From Thunnus maccoyii (lineage: Eukaryota > Chordata > Actinopteri > Scombriformes > Scombridae), in the NCBI RefSeq assembly GCF_910596095.1, contig NC_056550.1, forward strand, positions 16,834,501 to 16,898,500: a stretch of DNA of 64,000 bases, read 5' to 3'. The stretch's first letter is position 1; each line of letters begins with the position of its first letter. This document shows positions 1 to 12,200 of this stretch, one piece after another. Under the pieces are notes generated by a model. That model was not told the DNA's origin and searched no databases. It was given only the letters and a program-made list of their open reading frames with translations. Made by a program: the position numbers and the translations under genes.

Positions 1-1789
1 AAATGAATGGGTATTTACAAGAACAAACAAACAAAAAAAAAATCAATGGCATGTTAATGTCATGTACATTACTAAATACAAAAAATATATCATTGAAAAA
101 AATAATCCACATCTTCAAAACGCTTTCATTTCTGACACATCATTCTGAAAATAAAATTTAAAAAAAATGAAAAGCTGAGCTTTCTCCTGGGTTAAAGGTT
201 CAGCAGTGAAACCTATCCCGCTTTAAGAATAAGGAGAGACGCACAACCTCACGGTCAGTGCTTGTACCTGGATGTTCAGTGCACAGGGACACTTGTACAG
301 AAACCATCGAATGGTAGTGCACAGGCAGAGAGGCTTGTCTGCAATAACAGCATTTTAGTGGCTCCAGTAATATTACAAACCAAGCCAGGGGAATGTCTTT
401 TTGTTCCTCAAGACTGTAACCGTCTCTGGACAGAAAGAACTACATTTCCCTACGTGCTTAAATGCCACTTCAAACAGCCCTCCATACAAAAAAACAAACA
501 CAAAAAAAACAAAAAACAAAAAAAAAAAAGAGAGAAAGTCTGAGAAGGAAGGTTGTAGAGTCCATGGGTGTAACTATTGTTTTGTTTTCTCTTTCTCATC
601 ATAAGAAAACAATCTTAAAATATCTGACCTGTTCTCATGATGAAATTATTTCATGATCTCAACATATTAAATCTTTGTTCTCTCATGATCAATTTTGAGA
701 AAAAAAACAAACAAAAAAACGATCCGATCCCTCTCATGATTAGAAGAAATGTGCAAGATGTAGTAATCATCTATAATCCAAAGACATGAGGCAATCTTCC
801 ACTTGCTTATGTCCGAGGTTATTATACTGTAGCTTACTGCCACAGGTGCACCATCACTCCCTATAGGGGAATATTACAGCAATATGCATCACTTTATAAT
901 AACACGTGGTGTCATATTGTGATATCAAATATGGCAATCTATATTTGGCAATCTTACTGATTATAGACAATCACCATATCACAATGTACACGGTTATTAT
1001 GTAATGAAAATAAATATAAGATAATGATTTTGTTATCGCGAGAAAACAAGATTTTTTTTGTCGACATCATGAAATAATTACTTCATGATCATGAGAAAAT
1101 AAAACATAAAAATGTGCGTACCACTGCAAAGGCTGCACAATATCTTGATAATAGAATATGTTCGGAATTATTTTGGAACTAGATCAGCATCTCACCGCAC
1201 TAATGACTGAATGTGGGACGTGCCAGATTTTTTCATCCAAGTAAGTGCAGTAATTCATGGGAAATTAGCAAAGTGTTAAAAATCGCATATATTGCCGAGT
1301 TAAGAAATCTTTTCAAATTCAAAAGGACTTTTTTCCATGGATTCAATGTTCCACTAATTGAAATCTGTTTACAAGATTTGGAGATATTCTACAAACTAAC
1401 AAGACAGAAAACATGACACCCATGGCTTCTACAGCCTCCTGTAAAGGAGTCCCTGTCTGAATATAAAAGCAAATGAGCCATTATCCTAGACAAGTGCAAA
1501 TCCTCCCTGAGACTGGTCCATGTACCTACACAGACATCAGATTCAGCATTATACAACCCAAGTAAGCTACTAGCAGTCTAAACGAGTCACACTGACTGGC
1601 CTAAAATTGTGTTTGGTGCCATTTCTGCAGCTCCAGTAGTACTGTTTTCATACAACATTTGAGACAAAACACAGGGATTCATCATCATTATCAGTCAGTC
1701 ACTATAAAGGCTCTTAGAGCAGCATGTAAACCAGACTGGATAGAAAACAGGTCAATCACAAAAAATGTTTTGAGTTGATCACACAGTTA
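1..1789. other. intergenic or distal 3' sequence with no recognisable gene
   Basis: No ORF here resembles a protein and no chain of splice sites could be built. The left 600 bases carry A-rich runs. A TCATGA-rich inverted-repeat structure lies at about 632-1095 and is listed separately. Tandem AATAAA signals for the leftward gene fam104a lie at 1813-1822, so this stretch is probably beyond its main 3' end. A longer fam104a 3' UTR, or the UTR of a gene outside the window, cannot be excluded. Confidence 0.5.
632..1095. repeat. candidate MITE-like element with inverted arms
   Basis: About 65 bases at 632-698 (TTCTCATGATGAAATTATTT at the start) match, imperfectly, the reverse complement of about 1027-1095. 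Both arms contain TTATTTCATGAT followed by a TTGTTYTCTC-like block. Roughly 330 bases separate them, with no coding potential. This is the form of a non-autonomous DNA element or a large palindrome-forming repeat. Family and exact ends are not resolved. Confidence 0.4.
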
Positions 1790-2005
1790 TTATTGCTAAA
1801 ATGATTATCACTTTTATTTATTTGAATGATGAACCCCCTCCAGATACCTGACCAGGAACTGGTCTCATCCATAGATATGTAGAGAACAGAGCTGCGAGAT
1901 ATCACAGTAACTGGAAATGAGTGAGGAAGAGCTGAGTGAAGTGATTCAGCATGTGATGCTCTGATGAGCTTTAGGGACTCTGGTGGCCGACAGAGGGAGA
2001 TTAGG
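1790..2005 (-). other. fam104a: fam104a 3' UTR with tandem poly(A) signals
   Basis: Downstream of the fam104a stop codon on the minus strand, the overlapping signals AATAAATAAA lie at 1813-1822. Transcript cleavage is therefore expected near 1790-1800. Confidence 0.45.
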
Positions 2006-2280
2006 TCATCGTGTGTCTGTGAGCTGACCTCGGCTATGCAGACTCTGGAAGTGGGCCTCCTTCAGGATGCGGTTGATCTGCAGGTAGGTCACCAGGTTTG
2101 TAGGGCCGGCCATTTCGGAGGAGTCGCCTGAGCTGAGGGGACTGCAGGGGCCCGCAGCGCACCGACTGCTACAGCTCCCAGCCGCATGTTCTGGACTGCT
2201 GATGCTGCTGCTGCTCTCACTGTTGGATGACTATAATGAGGGTGTCAACATTAGCGGTGTATATATATAATATATACAAT

Positions 2281-2326
<46 letters not shown>

Positions 2327-4781
2327 TATCTAAATGTTCCACACTCATATGAACATTTCAGAGTGGCTTTCAATTTTGTTTAAGTTTAGTGAAATAAAAA
2401 CCAAACAAACAAAAACCCCCCTCAAAACCGACTTGCTTTGGGGTAAGGCTTGACATTTTCCAAAACTGATGGTTGAGTTCATTTAGTGTAGTATGAAATA
2501 TCAAACCAAGACCGCTTGAACAGGAGGGTCTTGGTTGGCTTCCAAGCAAACTCTGATTCACCTTTGGTGCAAGGCAGAAAGACCAACCACAGTATTTTCT
2601 GGTAGTAGATATTCGATTATAGTATGAATTAAAAAAACAACCAACTGCATCTCTTGATCATGGGAAGTGTTGAGTAAGTGACTGGCATAAGCGGTTTATG
2701 TAATTATGTAAGACAGGTAATTTGGGCTGAAACGTGCAATTATTTTCATCATCATTTAATCTGTCAATTATTTTCTCAATTAATCGATTAGTTGTTTGGT
2801 CCACAGAATGTCACAAAATGCTGAAAAAGCCCAAAGTGACATCCTTAAATGTCTAGTTTTGTCCTGACCGACAGTCCACAACCCAAAGATATTTAGTTTA
2901 CTATCACAGAGGACTAAAGAAACCAGAAAATATTCACATTTCAGAAGCTGGAATCAGGGAATTGGGGAATTTTATTCCTAAAAAATGACTCAAAAGGATT
3001 AATTGATCATCAAAGTATTTGGCAATTAATGTAATAGTTGGCAACTAATCCATTAAGGGTACAGTGTGTAGAATTTAGTGGCATCTAGTGGAATGGACTT
3101 GGCAGAAATGGAATATAATATTCATAAGTATGTTTTATTTAGTGTATAATCACCTGAAAATAAGAATCATTGTGTTTTCATCACCTTAGAACGTGCCCTT
3201 TATATCTACATAGGGAGCGGGTCCACTTCCACAAAGCCCACCACGTTGCACCACTATGTTTCTACAGTAGCCCAGAGCGGACAAACCAAACGCTGGCTCT
3301 AGCGAGGGCCTTTTACATTTTTCACTGGTTTCGCGGCCACCGTAGATTCTCCTACATGCTTGGAAGGGGAGGGCGAGGGGTATACAGTTGGTTGCAGTCA
3401 CTGACTGTATATAGATATGGATGTCATGACAGCTTCCCAAAAGAGAAACCAAAATATCTCGATTTTTCCCTCTACAGTTTCACAGTCAGATAGTTAAAAT
3501 TTATTAAAACAGATGTGGTAGTACTGGGATGGAGGGCGCCTCTTTTTCCTCTTTTCCTATGTCTAATGGCTTCTTATTATTTATGACATCTGAGATCCAA
3601 TTGCAGGCTCAACTAATAATGCTCATGATGCTTACCTACCCATTTCTTCATGAGCTTCTGGTGTCTACTAGCTACTACTTGCTAGATACACACTTTAGAT
3701 GCAGATAAGTATGATTTAGCATGATTTGTTGTCAGTCACCAGGATTTCATCTTTCCCTGTGGACTGATGATGCAGGATGACGGTTGCAGTCAGTCCATAT
3801 GACGTCACATTTACACCTCTTAGTCTGTTTCTGAAAACTCGTGTAAACAGGAAGCAGACTGCAACTAAAAAGGCAACGATGTATCTTTTTTTCTCTCTGG
3901 TTTGAATCAGATTAATCAAACTAGAGGTAAGCATCCCGACATATAGCCTACCAAAACTGCTGCTTAAAACTCAAAACTGCTTACAAGTTAGTGTGCAGCA
4001 AAAGTTAATGTAAGCCAACTTTTTGCCTGCTTCTGTTACCCTTACATCAGTGTACAATTTTATTTCCCTTGACTGTTATTTATACCTCAGAGTCCCACGC
4101 ATCCCGTCCTGGCTCAGGAGAGAGAGGATGAGCTCTGCTCTGCCTTTTGGCTTGGGGGACCAGGTGGCCGCTCTCCTCATCACCACCACGCTGCCGCTTC
4201 CTGTTTAGGTACAAGTACATTCACAGACATTAAAACACACACACACACACACACACACACAATTGTACTAACACTAAGCAAAACAGGTGGTGGTTACACA
4301 ATACTCCCAACAATCTGTTAAACAAATAGAAGCAGCAGTTGAAGTCAGAGTAGCTACATCTAATGAAGGTTGAGAGGTTTTTAGGCAAACACAGACTTTT
4401 ATTACTTATTACTTTACGTGTGTATTTATATAAATATACAAATGTATAAAATATATACATCCATTACATATCGCTCCCATTCTTGTATCCACAACAAGCT
4501 AGCCATGTCACCAAGGGCAAAACAAAACAAACATAACAAGGAAAGCCTATTAAATAATTGTCCTATTTAACACTGCTGCTCCAGTGAGTGAACGCTGAGA
4601 ATTAGCTCAGAGAGTAATAGTTTTAAATGGCTGCTGCAAGTGGACATTTAAGGCCACAATAACGTTAGAGCATTTTACAAGGATCCACTGTGTGTTTTTC
4701 ACAATATAGCGTTAACGCTACATGATTAGTTAGCGTTACATAAAGCACTTTCCGCCTTACTCACCTGTTTTCAGTCAACAT
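2006..4781 (-). CDS. fam104a: FAM104A/VCF1-like VCP nuclear cofactor, 3 coding exons
   Basis: Small nuclear cofactor family (FAM104A/VCF1) known to bind the AAA+ ATPase VCP/p97 through a C-terminal helix and help its nuclear import. Exons in coding order are 4781-4765 (only 17 coding bases), 4200-4086 and 2230-2006. All junctions are GT/AG, and 357 bases give 118 residues. The protein starts MLTENRKRQRGGDEE, with a basic NLS-like cluster and a second basic patch near PQAKRQSRAH. A serine-rich middle (SESSSSISSPE) follows, then a C-terminal helix with YLQINRILKEAHFQSL, the family signature. The gene is head to head with hid1, with 1.46 kb between start codons. AATAAA signals lie at 1813-1822. 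FAM104B is the alternative name; family membership is fairly sure. Confidence 0.8.
2261..2323. repeat. (TA)n microsatellite
   Basis: About 63 bases of nearly pure alternating TA, broken by AA and CA dimers. It lies in the second coding intron of fam104a, about 30 bases upstream of the last exon's acceptor. Confidence 0.9.
2724..3056 (+). mobile_element. hAT-like MITE remnant, interrupted near its right end
   Basis: Starts GGGCTGAAACGTGCAATTAT and contains AATTAATCGATTAGTTGTTT, then ACCCAAAGATATTTAGTTTA and AACCAGAAAATATTCACATT. These blocks are characteristic, from memory, of a very abundant short teleost element, usually about 350 bases with ends like GGGCTGCAACTAA. A more diverged copy in the opposite orientation lies at about 39335-39670. 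The copy here ends at a TTAA where another element begins. The hAT assignment is from memory and was not checked. Confidence 0.6.
3057..3500 (+). mobile_element. TTAA-type MITE fragment plus adjoining repeat
   Basis: Starts right after TTAA at 3053-3056 with GGGTACAGTGTGTAGAATTT and then AGTGGCATCTAG. It runs through GTAGATATAAAGGGC-like and GGTTTCGCGGCCACCGTAGA blocks (forward strand) to about 3395. I recognise the blocks as a common percomorph interspersed repeat whose intact form ends with an inverted copy of the start. That right end is missing. From about 3396 a different repeat-like stretch (GACTGTATATAGATATGGATG) follows. The ORFs of 107 and 88 codons here fall inside the repeat and are not genes. 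Confidence 0.55.
4235..4261. repeat. (CA)n microsatellite
   Basis: A pure AC run of about 27 bases in the first coding intron of fam104a. Confidence 0.95.
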
Positions 4782-6236
4782 GTGATGACACTAAAGGCAT
4801 CAATCTCGAAGAATTTCCTTTGTATTTATTCTGACCAGACTGGAGGACCCGGCTGGTTGACGTTATCGGCTTGCTAGCTTGTTTCCTGACACTCGATGGC
4901 CTATCATCTGAGTTAGCAAACTAACCTTGCCTGGCTAGCTAATTGTGCTGAATAATTATGTGATAAAGTTAGCCATGTTCAGAAAACAATCTGATATGAT
5001 TAAACTAAACGAATACTTTATGTAAATGGATAGCTAACTGGCGTTAAGAAGCTAGCTAGTTACCAAGCCAGTCCCACTAAAACGTAAGTTGCAAGCTAAG
5101 GCTAACTGACAAACAGTGCTAGCTAACGATCCTGCTAGATAACGTTCTTATCTGATGCTCTCAAGTATTTGACTACAGTACATATTGCAGAAAACCCGCT
5201 TGGTTACTTTCATAAAAGGCTAGTAATCTCCATACCACAGCTCAAGTAAGATTACACTTATTTTGGTTCAACTCAAATAGCTGTAACAGCCTAAGCTATG
5301 ACCACAGCAAGCCGCGACAGTTGTGTTTACATGGCATTGCGGCTGCGCAGAGACCCTGAATGGTACATTTAAGTGATATCGGAAAAAGGACTAACAACGC
5401 GTTTGTTTGTACGATATGCGAGTTGGATAACCAGAATAAAGTATTCTGTGGTATCACATATTAAGTGGTATAATCGAGAAAGTAGTAATTAAAATTATTA
5501 TAAATGAGATGGTGCACTATATAATTATTCCGTAGATTACACATGTTATCCAGGTAGGCTAATTTCGGAATTAAATTAGGAATTTACGAGCAGAAAATGA
5601 AGGCAACAAAAATAACACTGGAGCACACAAGAAACGGCTAATTGACTTGATTCATTTAAGTCGGTTAAACAGCATGAATTTATTCATTTGTTCCTTCTAT
5701 AAAATTGTAATTGGTCTAAATTTGACATAAAGTCGACAAATTTTTCCCTTCATAGAAGCTGTTGCTGGGATTATTTGGTTTGACACAATATTAATATAAC
5801 CAAAAGATGTCGCTGTTTATAATAGGACGCTTATTCTATACATTGTCTGAATGCAATTAGGCTATTGCCTCAAGGCAATACCTACTGCGACTTTAATGAA
5901 AAAAATATGTAGAAATTACCATCTCGCCTTAATTATGACTAGAGTATATTATACAAAATGGACACATTACCAGGCCAATGCATTGCTCAGAAATATTTTT
6001 TTGCATGAAACTGTTAAGATATTGCAGCTGGAAACAAAACAGGATCGGACTAAAGGGTTGACATCTTCTCAACCCGGAAATTACACTCTGCAAGGCAGCC
6101 TGTCCAGCCAGCCAATAGTGTAAAAAAAAAGAAAGAAAGAAACGCCTCCGCCAATGACTCAAGCAAAGGACGGAGGTGAGATTAACAGGGATTCTCAGCG
6201 GCAGCGGTCCCAGTAGTATAAAGGGAAATAATCGCA
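4782..6236. promoter_or_regulatory. shared head-to-head intergenic region of fam104a and hid1
   Basis: Lies between the fam104a start (leftward) and the hid1 start (rightward). The left half is rich in GCTAGCT/AGCTAAC-type words. Near hid1, at 6149-6180, is CCGCCAATGACTCAAGC: a CCAAT box and an AP-1-like TGACTCA next to a GGACGGAGGTGAG block. A bidirectional promoter is the simplest reading. I see no coding sequence. Confidence 0.45.
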
Positions 6237-9200
6237 ATGGGCACCACCGACTCAAAACTGAACTTCAGGAAAGCAGTGATTCAGCTGACAACCAAAACAC
6301 AGGTATTATGCGCTTCCATACAACTGAACACAGGGTTATATAGAGAGAAGGAGCCGATGAGCGCACCGCATCACCGAGATGAAATAACGCTTATGATGTG
6401 ATGGCAGAAAAAGCAGACTGTCTGATGTTGCATACAGCCTTTTCAATTCACGTTTATTGTATATTTATGAAAATGATTATAAGATCGATGTAGAGACTAC
6501 ATGCACCAAACACAAAATACGGCGTATTTGTCATCAAATGTTGGATTAAATGATGGCAGATTCTGCGATACCACCATAAACCTTTATTCAGGCTGTGCAT
6601 GTTTAGTTTTGACGGAAAGATAAACGATGGCGTAGTTAAATCAAAGCTGATGACGTTGGTCTGGAAATGACCACGTTTGCAGATGCGGCAGGTGCTTAGA
6701 TCAGTGTGGCAGATAATGTGTCCTCACTGTTGATAGAATACAGGCTGTGTTTACATTGCCATTAGATAGGCCTTGGATGAGCAATTTACATTGATGCAAG
6801 ACTAAACATCAATGTATTATGATCAAAAGGGCAAAATGATATTTTAATACATTGCAATGCAAGATCAGTCAAGCCATTTGTATTTTAAATCTCACTGACT
6901 TAAAATGTTCCATCTGGTAAATGGGAATTGAATTGTAAACATATTTTCTACAGCCAGTGGAAGCCACAGACGATGCCTTCTGGGACCAGTTCTGGGCAGA
7001 CACTACCACCACAGTCCAGGATGTTTTTGCACTGGTGCCAGCTGCAGAGATAAGAGCCGTTCGAGAGGAGTCCCCCTCAAATTTAGCAACCCTCTGTTAT
7101 AAGGTATGCACGGCATCAACTGGTAATGCATCTGTGTAATATTAACATATGTTTGTGATGCAGCAGATGAGGCATGATTGCATTGAGGCTACATCATGGT
7201 ATACTGTTTTGAAACAATGCAGGGCTTTTCTATCAGAGCCCAGTCTGGGCGTCTGTCATTAAAGCACAGCCTCGTGCTCTCAGATATGGGAATAAGTGAG
7301 TCAATTCCCCTTCCTTTCCTTTCGCTTCCCGTCTCTAGCTCCCAGCTTCCGTTTGAAGCTGCCTATCAGAAACAAAACAGACACACTGGATACTTACAGT
7401 CTGATGAAATAAAGAGGAGGAGACAAGAGCCCTTGAAGCTGGGCTGACTCAAAGGGTTGTGTTACCCATTTTAGACATGGGCTGCAGCATGTTGTTGATT
7501 GATCATAGATAATGAATCATGTTCAAACACAAATCTTTGCTAAATACCCAAAACATAAACAAATGTCCCCATCTCACTGGCAAAATGTTTTTAGTGCCAA
7601 ATGAGTCAAACTGTAGATATCTAGTGTATTTCCCAGTGTAAATGAACAAACAGTAGCCACTCCACATAGCTTCATGTTTACTGACCTATACAAAAAAAGA
7701 TATTCTATTCTATGAAGTATTCTGGATGGATGCATACATTCAGACACTGTATCTTTGTTCTCCAATAATAAAATCATTCCATTTGATGGTCTAGGAAAAT
7801 AAAAATATTATAAGGTTATGCTCAGTGTAATGGCCCATAAGGCCAACTTAATCAAAACACTGGGATCTGCTGAGAATTTGATATTTAATAAAAGAGTGTT
7901 ACAATAGTTTTCGATTGTACAACAACAAACTTAGCTATTTGTTATGATACTATGTATATTGACTTTGTAATGTATTATTAACCTCTTGAGAAGAAGCATA
8001 ACATGAATAAAATAGGCACCAATGTAGTCACAGCAAATTGGATGAATCATCAAAAACTTAATAAGATGGCACGTTACATTGAAATACTACAGCAAGCTTT
8101 TTCTGTCTGAAGTCACATCATTATCCTGTATCTGCAATGTAATCAGTTTGTGACTGTGTGTGTGTGTACTTCCTTTACTTGACTCTTCAGGCCGTGGAGA
8201 AGCTGGTGCAGGGAGCAGAGTCTGGCTGCCCTACAGAGAGGGAGAAGCAGGTGATCCTGAACTGCACTCGCATCCTGACCCGCATCCTTCCGTACATCTT
8301 TGAGGACCAGGACTGGAGAGGATTCTTTTGGTCAACAGTGCCTGGTGCTGGGCGGGCTGGGGTGAGTGGTTGCAGGAAAGGAAAACCTATTTGCAAAACA
8401 CAGTGTAGCTGTTTGCACAATCTTATTTTGAGCATATAATGATTGTTTCCAAAAATGTTGAGCCATACCTTCATATATCTTGACCTGGATGACTTCACAG
8501 ACATGTGATGATGTTGTTTGTGTCTCAGGTGCTTATTCACATCAGTGATTGAACATAATGAATGCCTCCTTTCATGAAGACACCACCTTGACTCAGCTAG
8601 TCAGTTAAAGCAGTTTCCTCATTCCAGCTGTAAGGAGTTGTATTTTTCCTCTTTCCCTGTTGAGCAGGAAGTATACAGCAAGATCATTTCAGCTGTTACT
8701 GAGCTATTTTATTTGAGATGTGACCCTATTCCACAATTTTACCATTCACATCGTTTCTTTCAGTTGATTGGGCAGAAAAATATTCAACATTTGGATCTCG
8801 TCTCACACATTATGTCCATCCTTTCCAGACAGATGAGCTGGATGATGATGACGGAGCTCGACCACTGGCTGAGTCACTGCTCCTGGCTATTGCTGACCTG
8901 CTCTTCTGCCCTGACTTCACCGTGCATAGCCACAAGAGAGGCCCTGTGAGTACCCAGCATCACCATCCTGTCACTGTGCGATCCAAAGTCAGCAAGTTTG
9001 TCATCTCATGACCATTCAGAAAAAATAATAACTACAGACACATAATGGCAGTAGCTTAACATGCTCTGGTTGTTTTTTCAGCACTGTTTCCTTCTTCCTG
9101 GTTTGAAGTTGCCCAACTAACCTGTCACCCAAGTTCCTCTTAAGAGTGAACATTGAAAGCAGATCTTGATGGATAATGCACTCAGTCTCACCAGGAAGAA

Positions 9201-12200
9201 TTCCTAGGCAGGAATGTTGCACGTCAGACTGCAACTTTGTAGATCACAGTTAATTCTCTGTAAGGTTTTAAACTGTACTAGTTGCTCATCTTTTCACCAT
9301 CATTCTTTTATTTCCTATGTAAATCACATCACAGAAAATCTCTACAGGGCTTTACAGGGAACTTCAGAGAAAGTTATACTGTCCTCAGAAAAATGTTGAC
9401 ATTCTAATAGCATAACCGAAAGGTGAAAAATAAGGGTTTGGAGGCTTGGGTGGTGGACAAAACATACCAAAGATGGGGATTTGCATCCTGTCTGTTCCCA
9501 ACAGTCAGCATTTTTCCATTGCAGCAATATTTCTATAAACGTAGCTGGGTTGCTTAAACTATTTTACAGATGGCTGATTGGAAAATGCTCATGTATCAAA
9601 GAATGAACCAAAAACCAAGCAAGGACTTGTAAGAGAAAGTCTAGACAACATCAATCAAATATTCTGGGAAATGTTAATCCTGCACTTTGAATAAAATAAT
9701 TAGATTCATTAATGTTTTTTTTCCAGGACTCGGTAGAGAACATGCAGTCTATAGACAGCTGTGAATACATCTGGGAGGCTGGGGTGGGCTTCGCGCAGTC
9801 CCCCCCTCTTAATTACATCCATGACTTGAACAGGTAAGTCCAGGTGCTGTGTGTAGCTGTGGTTGGCAACATCTGTATCATATACAGTCTTTACTCTCTC
9901 ATCTTGATGTTGGACTGACCAACACTTTTTTTTTGTCTCTAATGCTCACCAGGACAGAGCTGCTGAGATTGTTACTAACCTGCTTCTCCGAGGCCATGTA
10001 CCTGCCTCCTTCAACAGACAACAATGTCCTCAACCCCTGGGTGACATTCTTCTGCTCCACAGAAAACAGGTAAGGAATAGAAATGCATGGAATGCCAGCT
10101 AAAGACTGACATGATATATTCTTAAATCACCAATGTGGTCTTTATATCTTTGTCCCTAGACATGCCTTACCCCTGTTCACCTCTCTGCTCAACGTGGTGT
10201 GTGCCTATGATCCAGTGGGCTACGGCATCCCGTACAACCATCTGCTCTTCTCTGACTACCGGGAGCAGCTGGTGGAGCAAGCCGTACAAATCCTCATTGT
10301 GACGCTGGAGCATGATGGAGGGGTTCCCCACCGGCCTCCCTCTCCATCCAGCATGGAGGAACAAGAGGTACGACACAAAAGACCACCAGAATGAAACCAA
10401 TCAGATGCTGACATGTACATTTACCGTGTGGAGTGTATTTTTATGTCATTCAAGCTTTTATCTTTGTGCAGTCTACAGGTCCTGAAAACCTGTTTGTCAA
10501 TTATTTGTCAAGGATTCACAGAGAGGAGGTATGCCTATCATAATTTCTATAAAATACATGAAGATCATCTCTGCAAAGATTACTTGTCCAAACCCTTCCT
10601 TTTGTTCTCCAATTGGCAGGATTTTGACTTTGTACTGAAGGGCCTAGCTCGTCTGCTGACCAACCCTTTGACTCAGACTTACCTGCCCAACTCCACCAAG
10701 AAGATACAGTTCCACCAGGAGCTTTTGGTGCTTTTCTGGAAGCTTTGTGACTTCAATAAGGTTGGAAAGAAGTATAATGAAATGTTTCTTTGGGCATTTG
10801 TGGCATTAAAAGTCTGTCTTTATTGAGCACAATCTCTTTTGTGTTCCCATGACAGAAATTCCTGTTTTTTGTCCTGAAGAGTAGTGATGTCCTGGATATT
10901 CTGGTTCCTATACTCTACTACCTTAATGATGCCAGGGCTGACCAGTGTGAGTCTCCTCTGTTGTGTTACTAGTTACTTGCACCCAACAAAACTCTACTTT
11001 GCATTTGTATTTATTGTCCCTCTGACGTATTTTATCCTCGGCTGCAGCCCGTGTTGGACTCATGCACATTGGTGTGTTCATTTTGCTGCTGCTGAGTGGG
11101 GAGAGAAACTTTGGCGTGCGCCTGAATAAGCCCTACTCCATCCATGTGCCTATGGACATCCCGGTGTTCACAGGGACTCATGCTGATCTGCTTATAGTGG
11201 TGAGATGCCTGCTACATCCTGTTCTGATGGCTGCCTAATGAAAAAAACAGTCAGTCAGTACTCACAGCTGTCACTTTGTTTGTTTTGTAGGTCTTCCACA
11301 AGATTATTACCACTGGCCATCAACGTCTCCAGCCCCTATTTGACTGCCTCCTCACCATTGTTGTTAATGGTGAATTGTTTTGGCGCCATCTGTTGGGCAA
11401 TGCACATATTTTATTTATAACATCGACTCAGTATTATTGTCTCATAAATATATATCATCTCATAATATAGTTTTCTTCACTTAATTACACACTTACCTGC
11501 TTAACATCTCTCCTGCTTCCTTTATAGTGTCTCCCTATTTGAAGAGCCTGTCCATGGTAGCAGCCAATAAACTGCTCCACCTGCTGGAGGCCTTCTCCAC
11601 CAGCTGGTACCTGTTCTCTGCAGCCCAGAACCATCACCTTGTATTCTTCCTCCTCGAGGCATTTAACAATATCATCCAGTACCAGTTTGATGGTGAGAGA
11701 AAGCTGACATGTGACAGATTTCTGGAATTGAATGGAACCGCAGATCGAGGTTTTAGATGGGACTTTGTTTTACAGCTTTAACAAACACATCTTATGTAAT
11801 CTGTCCGTTTCTCACTCACCTCCAGGAAACTGTAACCTGGTGTACGCAATCATCCGCAAACGTAATGTGTTCCACCAGCTGGCAAACCTGCCATCTGATT
11901 CTGCTTCCATTCAGAAGGCTTTGCAGAGAAAGAGGAAGTCTCCAGATGTCATTTCCCGCACCAGTTCCCAGGAGACTGTATCTATGGAGGGCTCTCACCC
12001 TGCAGTGCCGGCAGAGCCTGGTACACTGAAGACCAGTCTGGTTGCTATGCCAGGTGCTGACTGATGTTACTGACACACATTTTGAAGAATTGGCTCTTTG
12101 GTCAACTTACTTTTCATTTTGTAATATCTAAAATATCTCGACAGCTAACTTGTTAGCCTACAGAGCATAAAGCACCGCAAGAAAACTATGGTTGTCTAAC

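Noticed and set aside
262-656. Three overlapping ORFs near the left edge
   Set aside because: They end in Lys-rich translation of A-rich runs, with no splice partner or family.
3170-3493. ORFs of 107 codons (plus) and 88 codons (minus)
   Set aside because: Both lie within an interspersed repeat and show no protein family.
6217-6223. TATAAAG shortly before the hid1 start codon
   Set aside because: It is only about 14-20 bases upstream of the ATG, so a start site set by it would fall inside the coding sequence. The CCAAT/CpG region further upstream is a better promoter.
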